DNA of 41,627 nt from Paracoccus sp. (in: a-proteobacteria) (lineage in GTDB: Bacteria; Pseudomonadota; Alphaproteobacteria; Rhodobacterales; Rhodobacteraceae), in contig NZ_JAUNTO010000021.1 of NCBI RefSeq assembly GCF_030538655.1, positions 1 through 41,627 on the forward strand. Direction: 5' to 3'. Below are positions 14,189 to 24,681 of this stretch, piece after piece (position 1 is the first letter of the stretch; every line of letters begins with the position of its first letter). Under the pieces are notes generated by a model. The model had not been told where the DNA came from, made no database searches, and saw only the letters and a list, made by a program, of their open reading frames with translations. The position numbers and the translations under genes are program-made.

Positions 14189-17014
14189 ATGAGCTTTGTC
14201 GATCTGATCAGCCGCCAGCCCGTTCCGCTTGACCCGACCCGTGCCGATGCGGCGCGGCAGACCGCTGCGGGCGCGCCGCCTGCGCTGGTTGACCTGATGG
14301 CGGGGGCGGCGGGGTCCAGCCCCTATCTGGCCGGGCTGATCGGCCGCGAAGGCGCGTGGTTTCTGGAACATCGCGATCACGCCGATGTGGTTGCCCGCGA
14401 AACGGCAGGTTTTCAGGATCTGGACGCCGACGACCTTGGCCCGGCGCTGCGGCGCGCGAAACGCCGTGTCGCGCTGTATGCCGCGCTGGCCGATCTGGGC
14501 GGAGTCTGGGAACTGGAACAGGTCACGGGTGCGCTGTCTGATCTGGCTGACCGCGCCGCCGATCTGGCGCTGCGCGTTCACATCGCGGCCGAGACCCGGC
14601 GTGGCAAGCTGCCCCCCGCGCGGCCCGGCACCGATGCGGGCGGGCTGTTCGCGCTGTCGATGGGCAAGGGCGGCGCGCGTGAACTGAACTATTCATCCGA
14701 CATCGACCTGATCGTGCTGTTCGACGATACCGCCTATGATCCCGATGACGTGCCCGAGGCCCGCGCCGCCCTGATCCGCGCCACGCGCAAGGCCGCCGCG
14801 CTGCTGTCGGATGTCACCGAACACGGCTATGTCTTTCGCACCGACCTTCGGTTGCGCCCCGATGCGGCGGTGACGCCGATCTGCATGTCGGCATCCGCCG
14901 CGCTGACCTATTACGAGGCCGAGGGCCGCACATGGGAACGCGCCGCCTATATCAAGGCACGCCCGGCGGCGGGTGATCTGGCGGCGGGGGAACGGTTCCT
15001 GCGCGATCTGCGCCCCTTCGTGTGGCGCAAGCATCTGGACTTTGCCGCCATTCAGGACGCCCATGACATGCGCCTGCGCATCCGCGATCACAAAGGCCTG
15101 GGTGGGCGGCTGACCGTGCCGGGCCACAATATGAAGCTGGGCCGTGGCGGCATCCGCGAGATCGAGTTCTTTACCCAGACCCGGCAGTTGATCGCGGGCG
15201 GGCGCGATCCTGATCTGCGCCGCCGCGATACCGTGGGCGGGCTGGCGGCCTTGGCGACCAAGGGCTGGATACCGCAGGCGGTCGCCGACGAACTGACCGC
15301 GCATTACCGCGAACACCGCGACATTGAACATCGCATTCAGATGGTCAACGACGCACAGACCCATTCGCTGCCCAAGGATGATGCCGGGCTGGCCATCATT
15401 GCCGCGCTGATGGGGGAAACCGATGTGGCGGCATGGTCTGACCGGCTGCTGGCCCGGTTGGAACGGGTGCACGACCTGACCGAGAATTTCTTCGCCCCCG
15501 GCGAGGCGAACGATCTGCCGCCCGTTTCGGACGAGGCGCAGGCGATCATTGACCGCTGGCAAGGCTACCCTGCGCTGCGCACCGAGCGGGCGCAGCAGAT
15601 CTTTCGCCGGGTGCAGCCCGAACTGCTGTCGCGCATGTCCCGCGCCGCCCACCCGGACGAGGCATTGGCGCGCTTTGACAGCTTTCTGGCCGGTCTGCCC
15701 GCCGGGGTGCAATTGTTTTCCCTGTTCGAGGCCAACCCCTCGCTGATTGCGTTGATCGTGGACATCTGTGGCACCGCGCCGGGGCTGGCAGCCTATCTGG
15801 CGCGGCATCAGGGCGTGCTGGACGCAGTGCTGGGCGGATCGTTCTTCGCGCCATGGCCGGGGGCCGAGGGGCTGCGAACCGAACTGACCGCCGTGCTGGA
15901 CAGCGCGCTGAATGCGCCGGGCGGTGGCTATGAAGCGGCGCTGGATACCGCGCGCCGTTGGGCGCATGAGTGGCACTTCCGCATCGGCGTGCATCACCTG
16001 CGCGGGCTGATCGACGCGGATGAAGCGGGCGGTCAATATGCCGATCTGGCCGATGCGGCCATCGCGGCGCTGTTTCCGGTGACGGCCGCCGATTTCGCGC
16101 TCCGCCATGGTCCGCCGCCCGGACGTGGTGCGGTGGTGCTGGGCATGGGGTCGTTGGGGGCGCGGCAGTTGAATGCCGGGTCCGATCTGGATCTGATCGT
16201 GATCTATGACGCGGATGGGGCCGATCAGTCGGATGGCCCGCGCCCGCTGGCCGCACGACCCTATTACGCGCGGCTGACGCAGGCGATGATTACCGCCGTG
16301 TCCGCCCCGACCGCCGAAGGCCGTCTTTACGAAGTGGATATGCGCCTGCGCCCGTCCGGGCGGCAAGGGCCGGTGGCAACCTCGGTTCAGGGGTTCGAGA
16401 ATTATCAGATGACCGAAGCCTGGACATGGGAACATCTGGCCCTGACACGCGCCCGTGTCGTGGGCCGGACCGGGCCGGATGCCGATGCGCTGGCCGATCA
16501 GGTGGAATCGCTGCGGCTGTCGGTGCTGCGGGCCAAGGGCGGTGCCGCGCAGGTGATGCCCGATCTGGCCGACATGCGCCGCCGCATCTTTGCCGCCAAG
16601 CCGGTGAACGGCGCGTGGGAAGCCAAGGTCGGGCCGGGCCGTCTGCAAGACATCGACCTGCTGGCGCAATCCTTTGCATTGCGCGCGGGCGATCCGGCCC
16701 GTGGCACAGCCGCACAACTGCGCACCGGACGCCGCGCCGGGCTGGCCGACAAAGCCGCGACCGAGGTGCTGACCCGCGCCCACCGTTTCCTGTGGCGCCT
16801 GCACGCTTCGGCCCGGCTGCTGACGGAAAAGCCGCTGGACATGGCCGATATTGGCGGCGGCGGACAGGAATTCCTGCTGCGGGAAACCGGCGCTGAAACG
16901 CTGGATGCCCTGGCCGATATGCTGGCCGAACACACCAGTGCCGCCAATACCCTGATCGCGGCTGAATTGCCGCACGAAGATGATGGGCAGGACGAAGTAA
17001 ACGCCCGATCCTGA
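14189..17014 (+). CDS. glnE: Bifunctional glutamine synthetase adenylyltransferase/adenylyl-removing enzyme
   Basis: Adds AMP to, and removes it from, glutamine synthetase in response to PII state, so controls ammonium assimilation. 941 residues with two nucleotidyltransferase domains. The N-terminal (adenylyl-removing) domain has SMGKGGARELNYSSDIDLIV from about residue 156; the C-terminal (adenylyl-transferase) domain has GMGSLGARQLNAGSDLDLIV from about residue 650. In both, the GS(D/S)xDLI aspartate pair that binds metal is intact. Other conserved blocks are HDMRLRIRDHKG, KLGRGGIREIEFFTQ and ENYQMTEAWTWEHLALTRAR. An upstream in-frame ATG at 14126 is rejected: the protein begins properly at MSFVDLISRQPVP. 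Divergent from bpt. Confidence 0.96.
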   Translation: MSFVDLISRQPVPLDPTRADAARQTAAGAPPALVDLMAGAAGSSPYLAGLIGREGAWFLEHRDHADVVARETAGFQDLDADDLGPALRRAKRRVALYAALADLGGVWELEQVTGALSDLADRAADLALRVHIAAETRRGKLPPARPGTDAGGLFALSMGKGGARELNYSSDIDLIVLFDDTAYDPDDVPEARAALIRATRKAAALLSDVTEHGYVFRTDLRLRPDAAVTPICMSASAALTYYEAEGRTWERAAYIKARPAAGDLAAGERFLRDLRPFVWRKHLDFAAIQDAHDMRLRIRDHKGLGGRLTVPGHNMKLGRGGIREIEFFTQTRQLIAGGRDPDLRRRDTVGGLAALATKGWIPQAVADELTAHYREHRDIEHRIQMVNDAQTHSLPKDDAGLAIIAALMGETDVAAWSDRLLARLERVHDLTENFFAPGEANDLPPVSDEAQAIIDRWQGYPALRTERAQQIFRRVQPELLSRMSRAAHPDEALARFDSFLAGLPAGVQLFSLFEANPSLIALIVDICGTAPGLAAYLARHQGVLDAVLGGSFFAPWPGAEGLRTELTAVLDSALNAPGGGYEAALDTARRWAHEWHFRIGVHHLRGLIDADEAGGQYADLADAAIAALFPVTAADFALRHGPPPGRGAVVLGMGSLGARQLNAGSDLDLIVIYDADGADQSDGPRPLAARPYYARLTQAMITAVSAPTAEGRLYEVDMRLRPSGRQGPVATSVQGFENYQMTEAWTWEHLALTRARVVGRTGPDADALADQVESLRLSVLRAKGGAAQVMPDLADMRRRIFAAKPVNGAWEAKVGPGRLQDIDLLAQSFALRAGDPARGTAAQLRTGRRAGLADKAATEVLTRAHRFLWRLHASARLLTEKPLDMADIGGGGQEFLLRETGAETLDALADMLAEHTSAANTLIAAELPHEDDGQDEVNARS

Positions 17015-17120
17015 CCAACTGCCCGGATCGTGCCGCCGCCGGGCAAAGGGCCTGACAGAGCCTCTGTCTGTAAATCCTCACCCTCTGGACCTGGCGGCTC
17101 GGGCAGGAGCCTCCGGCGGG

Positions 17121-17169
17121 GATATTTATTAAACGAAAGACGAGGCGGTGTCTTTCGTTGATAAATATC
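17121..17169. repeat. Long intergenic hairpin repeat
   Basis: GATATTTATTAAACGAAAGAC (17121 on; 21 bases) and its near-perfect inverse at 17150-17169 form a roughly 20-bp stem with a single mismatch and one bulge, and loop GAGGCGGT. It is flanked by GCCTCCGGCGGG on the left. Sequences of the type CTCCGGCGGGGATATTT are, as far as I recall, dispersed in intergenic DNA of Rhodobacteraceae. It lies between the convergent glnE and dapA ends, where it could stabilise or end transcripts. No second copy is in this window. Confidence 0.6.
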
Positions 17170-17189
17170 CTGCGGGGTGACGAGGATCA

Positions 17190-17214
17190 GGAAAAGGTCC
17201 AGTGGACCTTTTCC
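17190..17214. repeat. 25-base palindrome
   Basis: GGAAAAGGTCCA, a single G, then TGGACCTTTTCC: perfect 12-base arms around one central base. It lies 20 bases after the hairpin repeat, in the glnE/dapA intergenic region. A stem with a very small loop or a dimeric protein site are both possible. Confidence 0.6.
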
Positions 17215-17288
17215 CCGAGGAACGCCGGAACGGCGGCGGGGGGCGCACAGCCCCCCTGTGATCGTTCGCATAATATGCAAGGATTCAG

Positions 17289-17311
17289 TTAAAAACGCAG
17301 CGCCGGCTGCG
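17289..17311 (-). terminator. Rho-independent terminator of dapA
   Basis: In minus-strand reading CGCAGC (17306-17311), loop CGGC, GCTGCG (17296-17301), then TTTTTAA. It lies about 35 bases past the dapA stop. Confidence 0.8.
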
Positions 17312-17343
17312 GTTGTCAGACCGGCCGGGGGGATTCGCACAGA

Positions 17344-18219
17344 TCAGATCAGACCGGCATGGGCCATGGCTGCGTCGATCTGTTTGCGGGTCGCATCGGT
17401 CAGGCCGACCAATGGCAGGCGCACCCGTTCGTCGCACAGGCCAAGGCGTGACATGGCGTATTTCGCACCCACCAGCCCCGGCTCGACAAAGATGGCGATG
17501 TGCAGCGGCATCAGCTTGTCCTGATACGCCAGCGCGGTGGTGTAATCGCCGCGCAGCGTCGCGTTCTGGAATTCGGCGCAGAGTTTCGGCGCGACATTCG
17601 CCGTGACCGAGATACAGCCGACCCCGCCATGCGCGTTAAAGCCAAGCGCCGTCGCATCCTCGCCCGACAGCTGGATGAAATCGGCCCCGCAGGTCATGCG
17701 TTGGCAGGATACCCGTTCCAGCTTGCCGGTGGCGTCCTTGACGCCGACGATCCGCGGCAGGCGGGCCAGTTCGCCCATGGTGTCCGGCGCCATGTCGATC
17801 ACTGACCGGCCCGGAATATTATAGATGATGATCGGAATATCCGCTGCTTCGTGCAGTTCGGTGTAATGCGCGATCAGCCCGGCCTGTGTCGGCTTGTTAT
17901 AATAGGGCGTCACCACCAGCGCGGCATCCGCGCCCACCTCGGCCGTGAACTGCACCAGCCCGCGCCCCTCACGCGTGCTGTTCGACCCGGCGCCCGCGAT
18001 CACCGGCACCCGGCCTGCGGCGACATCGACCACGACTTCGATCACTTTACGGTGTTCGTCATGGGTCAGGGTCGGGCTTTCGCCGGTTGTCCCCACTGGC
18101 ACGATAGCGTGGCTACCCTGATCTATATGCCACTCGACCAGCTTTTTCAGCGTGTCCAGATCCAGCTCGCCGTCCGGTGTGAACGGCGTGATGAGGGCAG
18201 GCATTGACCCTTTGAACAT
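17344..18219 (-). CDS. dapA: 4-hydroxy-tetrahydrodipicolinate synthase
   Basis: Condenses pyruvate with aspartate semialdehyde, the first step of the diaminopimelate/lysine branch that feeds peptidoglycan. 291 residues, a TIM-barrel of normal length. Signatures: [38 protein letters not shown], the catalytic tyrosine segment [25 protein letters not shown] and the Schiff-base lysine in [14 protein letters not shown]. The start at 18219 has AGGAGCGTGTC upstream (ACAGGAGCGTGTCATG). Own terminator; divergent from the lytic transglycosylase gene, about 110 bases away, so two genes of wall metabolism share an intergenic region. Confidence 0.97.
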   Translation of the reverse strand: MFKGSMPALITPFTPDGELDLDTLKKLVEWHIDQGSHAIVPVGTTGESPTLTHDEHRKVIEVVVDVAAGRVPVIAGAGSNSTREGRGLVQFTAEVGADAALVVTPYYNKPTQAGLIAHYTELHEAADIPIIIYNIPGRSVIDMAPDTMGELARLPRIVGVKDATGKLERVSCQRMTCGADFIQLSGEDATALGFNAHGGVGCISVTANVAPKLCAEFQNATLRGDYTTALAYQDKLMPLHIAIFVEPGLVGAKYAMSRLGLCDERVRLPLVGLTDATRKQIDAAMAHAGLI

Positions 18220-18329
18220 GACACGCTCCTGTGGTTTTGCGATTATGATTCGTCTGGATTACCGCCGCCAGCCGGTCTTGCCAAGGATGTGTCTTGCGTA
18301 TCGGCGCCCGGCCCCGCACAACTGCCGCG

Positions 18330-20480
18330 ATGAAACTGCTGTTGCGAACCCTGTCCCAAGCCGCGCTTGCGGCGTTGATCCTTGCCACACCTGTCCGTGC
18401 CGAAAACGCGGGGGCGATGGCGCTGGCCCTGTCCGCCGCCGAGGCGCGCGACTGGATCACCGCCCGCGATGCCGCCGCCGCATCCGGGCCGCTGGCGGAA
18501 ACGCTGGTCGGCTGGCAGGCGCTGCGGTCGGGGCATGGCGAATTTGCCGATTATCTGGCCTTTGTGCGCCGCCACCCCGATTGGCCGGGGCTGGATCTGC
18601 TGCGTCAGCGCGGCGATGCCAAGCTGCGCGCGGGGCTGCCCGCCGCCGATGTGATCGAATGGCTGGATGGTCGTCCGCCGCAAACGCTGGCCGCTGAACA
18701 GGTGCTGCTGGCGGCGCTGCCGCCCGATCAGGCGGCGGCGGAACGCGCCCGGTTCTGGACACAGGCCGCCCTGTCGGTGGCGGATGCGGCGGCGTTTCTG
18801 GCGGCTTACCCTGATCTTGCGCCGCTGACCGGCGCGCGGATCACACATCTGCTGGATCAGCAGGAATGGGCCGCCGCCGATGCATCCTTGCCGCTGTTGC
18901 CCGAACCCGAGCGTGCGTTGCACGCGGCCCGCATCGCCTTGCAGGCCGGGCGGCAGGGGGTGGACGATCTGATTCTGGCGTTGCCCGACGATCAACGCGC
19001 TGACCCCGGCCTGACGCTAGATCGCTTTTTGTGGCGGGTGCGCAACCGCAATGCCGACGGCGCCCGCGCCCTGATGCTGGAGGCTTCGAGCAGCGCCGAT
19101 ACCTTGCGCCGACCTGAGCTGTGGGGATCGCGCCGGGCCGATTATGCGCGCGCGGCGATGCGGGCGGGCGACTGGCCCTTGGCCGAGCGTTTCGCCGCCA
19201 ACCACTTTCTACCGCAAGGTGACCGCAATTATGCCGATCTGGAGTGGCTGGCCGGTTATGCCGCGCTGAAACAGGGGGCGGCGGACCGGGCGCTGGACCA
19301 TTTCCTGCATCTGGAAACGCAGGTCGGTGCGGCGATCAGCACCTCGCGCGCGCTGTATTGGCAGGCCCGCGCGCTGGATGCCCTTGGCCGGACGCAGGAT
19401 GCGCAGGCCGCCTTTGCCCGCGCGGCGCAGTTCCCCGGCACCTATTACGGCCAGCTTGCGATCGAGCGCACCGGCGCGGCCATGCCCGCCGATTTCGCCG
19501 TCACCGGCCCGGCCATCGAGACGCTGCCCGACTGGCGCGGCAGCGATCTGCGCGGCTCGGAACCCTTCCGTGCCGCGCTGTGGATGATCGCGACCGGCCG
19601 CCGTGACGAAGCGCAGCGATTCCTGATCCACCTTGCCGCGACCGCCACGCCCCAAGACATCGCCCGTATGTCGCGCCTGATGTATGAGGCCGGGGCACCG
19701 TGGTTCGGTCTGCGCCTGTCGAAACAGGCGGCCAGCAAGGGGGTGATCTTTCCGGCGGCGCATTTCCCGCTGACCGATCTGGCCGACAGGGATCTGGGAG
19801 TGCCCACAGAGCTGGCGCTGTCCATCGCCCGGCAGGAAAGCGAGTTCAATCATCGCGTCGCCAGCCACGCCGGGGCGCAGGGGCTGATGCAGGTCATGCC
19901 CGACACCGCCCGCGATATGGCGCGGCGCATCGGCGAACCCTATGATCTGCCCCGGCTGACCAGTGACCCGGCCTATAACGCCCGTCTGGGCGGCGCTTAT
20001 CTGCGCGGGCTGCGGGACAGGTTCGGAACCTCGATTGCGCTGGTTGCCTCGGGGTATAATGCCGGGCCGGGGCGGCCCGCACGTTGGCTGGGCGATTTCG
20101 GTGATCTGCGGCAGGGGGCCGATCCGGTGGATTGGGTCGAACTGATCCCCTTTGACGAGACCCGCAATTACGTGATGCGCGTGGCCGAGGCGCAGCCGAT
20201 CTATCGTGCGCGTCTGTCGGGCAAGCCCGCGCCCATCGTGCCAAGCTTTGACCTGACAGGGGGCGGGATCATGCCGCCCCCGCCCGTGCGTCTGACGCTG
20301 GCCATGTCGCGCCCGCCGGTGCCCAAGCCCTTTATCGGGCCGCCCCCGCCGCCCGGCTGGCGTCCGCCCGCAACACCGCAGGATGTGAACTGGCCTGAAA
20401 CCGCCGCCGGTCTGGTCGCGCCGGGAACGGGCGGGGCCGCGCTCAGCTTTGGCGGCGCATCCGGGTCCGCCACAAGGTGA
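18330..20480 (+). CDS. Soluble lytic murein transglycosylase (Slt70 type)
   Basis: Periplasmic enzyme that cleaves the glycan strand between MurNAc and GlcNAc with formation of a 1,6-anhydro end. 716 residues. Signal peptide at residues 1-27 (KLLLRTLSQAALAALILATP, cleavage probably after VRA), which decides the ATG at 18330 over a TTG at 18294. A long alpha-superhelical region with TPR-like repeats (to about residue 470) is followed by the SLT domain from about residue 490, with the catalytic glutamate E503 in ARQESEFNHRVASHAGAQGL, then MQVMPDTARDMA and ALVASGYNAGPGR. The last 80 residues are proline-rich (PPPPPGWRPPATP). The 3' end overlaps the convergent EamA gene by 38 bases. Confidence 0.95.
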   Translation: MKLLLRTLSQAALAALILATPVRAENAGAMALALSAAEARDWITARDAAAASGPLAETLVGWQALRSGHGEFADYLAFVRRHPDWPGLDLLRQRGDAKLRAGLPAADVIEWLDGRPPQTLAAEQVLLAALPPDQAAAERARFWTQAALSVADAAAFLAAYPDLAPLTGARITHLLDQQEWAAADASLPLLPEPERALHAARIALQAGRQGVDDLILALPDDQRADPGLTLDRFLWRVRNRNADGARALMLEASSSADTLRRPELWGSRRADYARAAMRAGDWPLAERFAANHFLPQGDRNYADLEWLAGYAALKQGAADRALDHFLHLETQVGAAISTSRALYWQARALDALGRTQDAQAAFARAAQFPGTYYGQLAIERTGAAMPADFAVTGPAIETLPDWRGSDLRGSEPFRAALWMIATGRRDEAQRFLIHLAATATPQDIARMSRLMYEAGAPWFGLRLSKQAASKGVIFPAAHFPLTDLADRDLGVPTELALSIARQESEFNHRVASHAGAQGLMQVMPDTARDMARRIGEPYDLPRLTSDPAYNARLGGAYLRGLRDRFGTSIALVASGYNAGPGRPARWLGDFGDLRQGADPVDWVELIPFDETRNYVMRVAEAQPIYRARLSGKPAPIVPSFDLTGGGIMPPPPVRLTLAMSRPPVPKPFIGPPPPPGWRPPATPQDVNWPETAAGLVAPGTGGAALSFGGASGSATR

Positions 20481-21369
20481 ACAACCCGGCGGCAACCACG
20501 ATGGTCGCGCCGATCACCACATTCAGCCGCAGCGTTTCACCAAAGATCAGCACGCCGATAAAGCTGACCCAGACAAGCTGCGTGTAGGCAAAGGGTTGCA
20601 GGGCGGATGCCTCGGCCAGCTCATAGGCTTTTATCAACATGAAATGCGACGAGATCGCGGTTACGCACAGCAGCCCCATCCAGATCCAGTCGCCCGGTGC
20701 CAGCCAGACCCAATCGCGCAGGCCGACAAAGGTGATCGCCACCGCGCCCGCAATCCCGGTCCAGAAAAAGCTGACCATCGCCGGATCATCGCGGGCCACC
20801 AGCCGCGTCAGCAGGCCGTAAACCGCAAACATCACCGCCGCGATCAGGGGCAGGGCGGCGGCGGGCGCAAAGACCGTCCCACCAGGGTCCAGCACGATCA
20901 GGATACCGGCAAAGCCCACGCCAATGGCCAGCCACCGCCGCCAGCCGACCTTTTCGCCCAGCAAAGGCCCCGACAGTGCCGCGACCAGCAGCGGATAGAC
21001 GGTGAACACGGCGTGTGTTTCCACCAGCCCAAGCCGCACAAAGGATTCGACCATGACCAGAACTTCGGCCACCAGCAGAACGCCACGGAAAATCTGTGTC
21101 ACCGGACGCTTTGACCGGATGGCCCGCCGCAGTCCGCCGGGCTGGCGCGCCACCAGCCAGATCACGAACAGCGCAAAGACCCAAAAGCGCAGCATCACGA
21201 TCAGCACGGGGGGATAGTCGCCCGCCAATTGCCGCGACAACCCGTCCTGCATCGCAAAGATCAGACTGGTTGCACACATCAGCAGAATGCCCAGCCCCGT
21301 GCGGTCGCGCACCGGCGCGGCTGGCGGCGGCAAGGCCGTTTGTGGCAGAGGCGTGGTCTTGTCGGGCAT
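20443..21369 (-). CDS. EamA/DMT family transporter
   Basis: A 308-residue inner-membrane permease of the drug/metabolite transporter superfamily (EamA, RhaT-like). About ten hydrophobic helices are visible in two EamA halves: first half with GILLMCATSLIFAMQDGLSR and FAILVIW-like segments, second half with ALPLIAAVMFAVYGLLTRLV and QPFAYTQLVWVSFIGVLIFG. A short proline-rich cytoplasmic N-terminus precedes the first helix. The start MPDKTTPLP at 21369 has GAGGTCGCC upstream. The substrate is unknown. Its last 38 bases overlap the convergent transglycosylase gene. The MATE transporter gene lies 122 bases upstream on the same strand. Confidence 0.93.
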   Translation of the reverse strand: MPDKTTPLPQTALPPPAAPVRDRTGLGILLMCATSLIFAMQDGLSRQLAGDYPPVLIVMLRFWVFALFVIWLVARQPGGLRRAIRSKRPVTQIFRGVLLVAEVLVMVESFVRLGLVETHAVFTVYPLLVAALSGPLLGEKVGWRRWLAIGVGFAGILIVLDPGGTVFAPAAALPLIAAVMFAVYGLLTRLVARDDPAMVSFFWTGIAGAVAITFVGLRDWVWLAPGDWIWMGLLCVTAISSHFMLIKAYELAEASALQPFAYTQLVWVSFIGVLIFGETLRLNVVIGATIVVAAGLFTLWRTRMRRQS

Positions 21370-21491
21370 GGCGACCTCATTACGGATCAGATCGCGGATG
21401 CGCGCTTTACTGCCCCGCGTCAAGCCGCCGCAGGCGCAAAGCCGGATTGCGGGGGCGTTTGCCAGCGCGCGCGATGAAAAAGAACAAAGCT

Positions 21492-22955
21492 TCAGACAGC
21501 AGGCGGCGCATTGCCCGACCGGATGGCACCGGGTGGCCCGGCCTCGCAATACAGTGATGCGGCAGCGGGGCGTGTTTCGGGCGAGGTGCTGATCTGCATG
21601 TCCTGTTCAGACCGCCAGTTGCCATAACGATACAGCAATACGGCCATCATCATGGTCGCAATCATTCCGGCCGGAAAGCTGAGCCAGATGGCGTCGGCGC
21701 CCAGAACCCCTTGCAGACCATAGGCAAAGCCAAGGCGGACCGGGAACATCGACACGAACAGTATCACCAGTGGCCAGAACACCTGACCATTGGCGCGGAT
21801 CGTCGCGAACAGCACCATGGTCACACCAAAGGGGATAAAGCCCCAGGTCGCCAGCCAGGCGATATGTTCTCCGATGGTGACGGCATCGGCATCGCTGGCA
21901 AGAAAGATCTGCATTGCCTGCCGGTCGGCGGCCAGCAGCAGCGCGACCAGTGCTCCGGTCAGGAACAGGTTATAGATGACGCCGATGCGGGTGATCTGAT
22001 CGACCCGGTCCCATCGGCCCGCGCCGATATTCTGCGCCGCCATGGCACTGACCGCCGCGCCAAGCGCCATCGCCGGCATCTGCACATAGGTCCAGATCTG
22101 CTGCGTGGCACCAAAAGCCGCCGTGGTATCCACGCCCTGATGGTTGATCAGCCGCATCATCGCCAGCATCGAGCCTGACACGACGATCATCTGCAAGCCC
22201 ATCGGCAACCCCTTGCGCAGCATCAGCGCAAGGATCGACATGTCCGGGCGCAGCCACGCCAATTCTTCGCCGCGCAGCCGCAATGGCAGGTCGCGCGCAT
22301 AGATCCACAGCAGCATCGCGGCCAGCGCGATATAGTTCGCGACCGCCATGGCAAAGGCAGACCCGCCGATCCCCATGCGCGGCGCGGGGCCAAGGCCAAG
22401 GATGAACACCGGGTTCAGCACCACATCCAGCACAACCGCCAGCGCCATAAAGATCAGTGGCGTGATCGCATCTCCGCTGCCGCGCAGGGCCATCATCAGC
22501 ATGGTCATCAGCAAGATCGCAGGCAGCGCCACAAACGTGACGCGCAGGAAATCGCGGGCCAGCGGGGTGATTGCCGGATCGGTGCCCAGCAGGGCCAGCA
22601 CGTCGGGGGCCAGAAACCAGCCGACCAGCGCCAGAACCAGCGCCACGGGCACAAAGGTGCCGACCGTGGTGCCGACGATCCGGCGCGAGGTCTCGATATC
22701 GCCGCGCCCGAAGGCTTGGCCGATCAGAATTGTGGCGGCCATGCCAAAGCCAAAGACGAAGGCGGTCATCAGGAACATGACCAGATTGCCATTCGTCGTC
22801 GCCGCCACCGCATCCGCGCCAAGCAACCGCCCGACCCAGATCGTATCAATCGATCCATTCGCCGATTGCAACATGGAGGCCGCCAGCGTCGGCAGTGCAA
22901 AGGCCAGCAATGTGGTGGCGATAGGGGCGGTGACGAGGTTGTTGCCAGATGCCAT
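21492..22955 (-). CDS. MATE family efflux transporter
   Basis: A 487-residue sodium- or proton-coupled multidrug/metabolite exporter of the MATE family, with about 12 hydrophobic helices. Characteristic blocks: ATTLLAFALPTLAASMLQSA near the N-terminus, VGRLLGADAVAATTNGNLV, FGMAATILIGQAFGRGDI, and the second-half equivalents MALGAAVSAMAAQNIGAGRW and LAADRQAMQIFLAS. The ATG at 22955 follows AAGGACAAGTGCC, and is chosen over upstream codons because the family alignment starts about there. The C-terminus extends about 40 residues after the last helix (RPAAASLYCEAGP). It lies downstream of ilvC but behind a strong terminator, so is probably transcribed separately. Confidence 0.94.
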   Translation of the reverse strand: MASGNNLVTAPIATTLLAFALPTLAASMLQSANGSIDTIWVGRLLGADAVAATTNGNLVMFLMTAFVFGFGMAATILIGQAFGRGDIETSRRIVGTTVGTFVPVALVLALVGWFLAPDVLALLGTDPAITPLARDFLRVTFVALPAILLMTMLMMALRGSGDAITPLIFMALAVVLDVVLNPVFILGLGPAPRMGIGGSAFAMAVANYIALAAMLLWIYARDLPLRLRGEELAWLRPDMSILALMLRKGLPMGLQMIVVSGSMLAMMRLINHQGVDTTAAFGATQQIWTYVQMPAMALGAAVSAMAAQNIGAGRWDRVDQITRIGVIYNLFLTGALVALLLAADRQAMQIFLASDADAVTIGEHIAWLATWGFIPFGVTMVLFATIRANGQVFWPLVILFVSMFPVRLGFAYGLQGVLGADAIWLSFPAGMIATMMMAVLLYRYGNWRSEQDMQISTSPETRPAAASLYCEAGPPGAIRSGNAPPAV

Positions 22956-23027
22956 GGCACTTGTCCTTTCGGGCAGGTTCCTTGCCGGATTATCTGATGT
23001 AGGCGCGATGTCCAGCCGCCAGAAACG

Positions 23028-23052
23028 AAAAAGGGCGCCGCAGGGGCGCCCC
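23028..23052 (-). terminator. Rho-independent terminator of ilvC
   Basis: In minus-strand reading GGGGCGCC (23045-23052), loop CCTGC, GGCGCCC (23033-23039), then TTTTTCG. About 20 bases past the ilvC stop; strong GC stem with T-run. Confidence 0.9.
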
Positions 23053-23071
23053 GATCCGGTTTTCCGCGCGA

Positions 23072-24225
<1,154 letters not shown>

Positions 24226-24681
24226 ATGCCTGACGCCACCGACCGCCGCATCCTGCGCCAGCTTTTGGCCGACCCTGACCTGCCCAACCCCGAATTGGCC
24301 GAACGCGCCGCGGTCACGCAGGCCAGCCTGTGGCGGCGGCTGGACCGGCTGCGCGCCACCGGCGTTCTGCGCGGGATCGAAGCGCGGATCGACTGGCGCG
24401 CCCTCGGATGGGAGGTTGAGGTCAGCCTGCGCTTTACGCTGGACAAGACCAACCCGCGCGCCTTTGATGAATTTCTGGCCGCCGCCCGCGAAGTGCCGGA
24501 AGTCACGGAAATTCAGACATTTCTGGGTAGCGTTGATATCCGCCTGTCGGTGATCGCGCGGGATATGGCGCATTGGCAGCAGGTCTATCGCGACCGTATC
24601 CTGACCCTGCCGCATGTGTCTGATCTAGATGCGCTGATGCTGGTCAGCACGATCAAAGACAGCGGGGCCTTACCGCTATGA
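24226..24681 (+). CDS. Lrp/AsnC family transcriptional regulator (first of a pair)
   Basis: A 151-residue DNA-binding regulator of the feast/famine family. The N-terminal helix-turn-helix covers about residues 5-50 (TDRRILRQLLADPDLPNPEL, recognition helix TQASLWRRLDRLRATGVLRG); the C-terminal RAM domain, for effector binding and oligomerisation, is EVEVSLRFTLDKTNPRAFDE through VTEIQTFLGSVDIRLSVIAR to HVSDLDALMLVSTIKD. Its stop overlaps the start of a second Lrp gene (ATGA). Divergent from ilvC, 131 bases away. Effector and targets are not visible; ilvC is the obvious first candidate. Confidence 0.95.
   Translation: MPDATDRRILRQLLADPDLPNPELAERAAVTQASLWRRLDRLRATGVLRGIEARIDWRALGWEVEVSLRFTLDKTNPRAFDEFLAAAREVPEVTEIQTFLGSVDIRLSVIARDMAHWQQVYRDRILTLPHVSDLDALMLVSTIKDSGALPL

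Noticed and set aside
14693-16975. 760-codon open frame antisense to glnE
   Set aside because: Lies fully opposite a clear glnE gene; its His/Gln/Arg-rich, repeat-poor translation is the usual shadow of GC-rich coding DNA.
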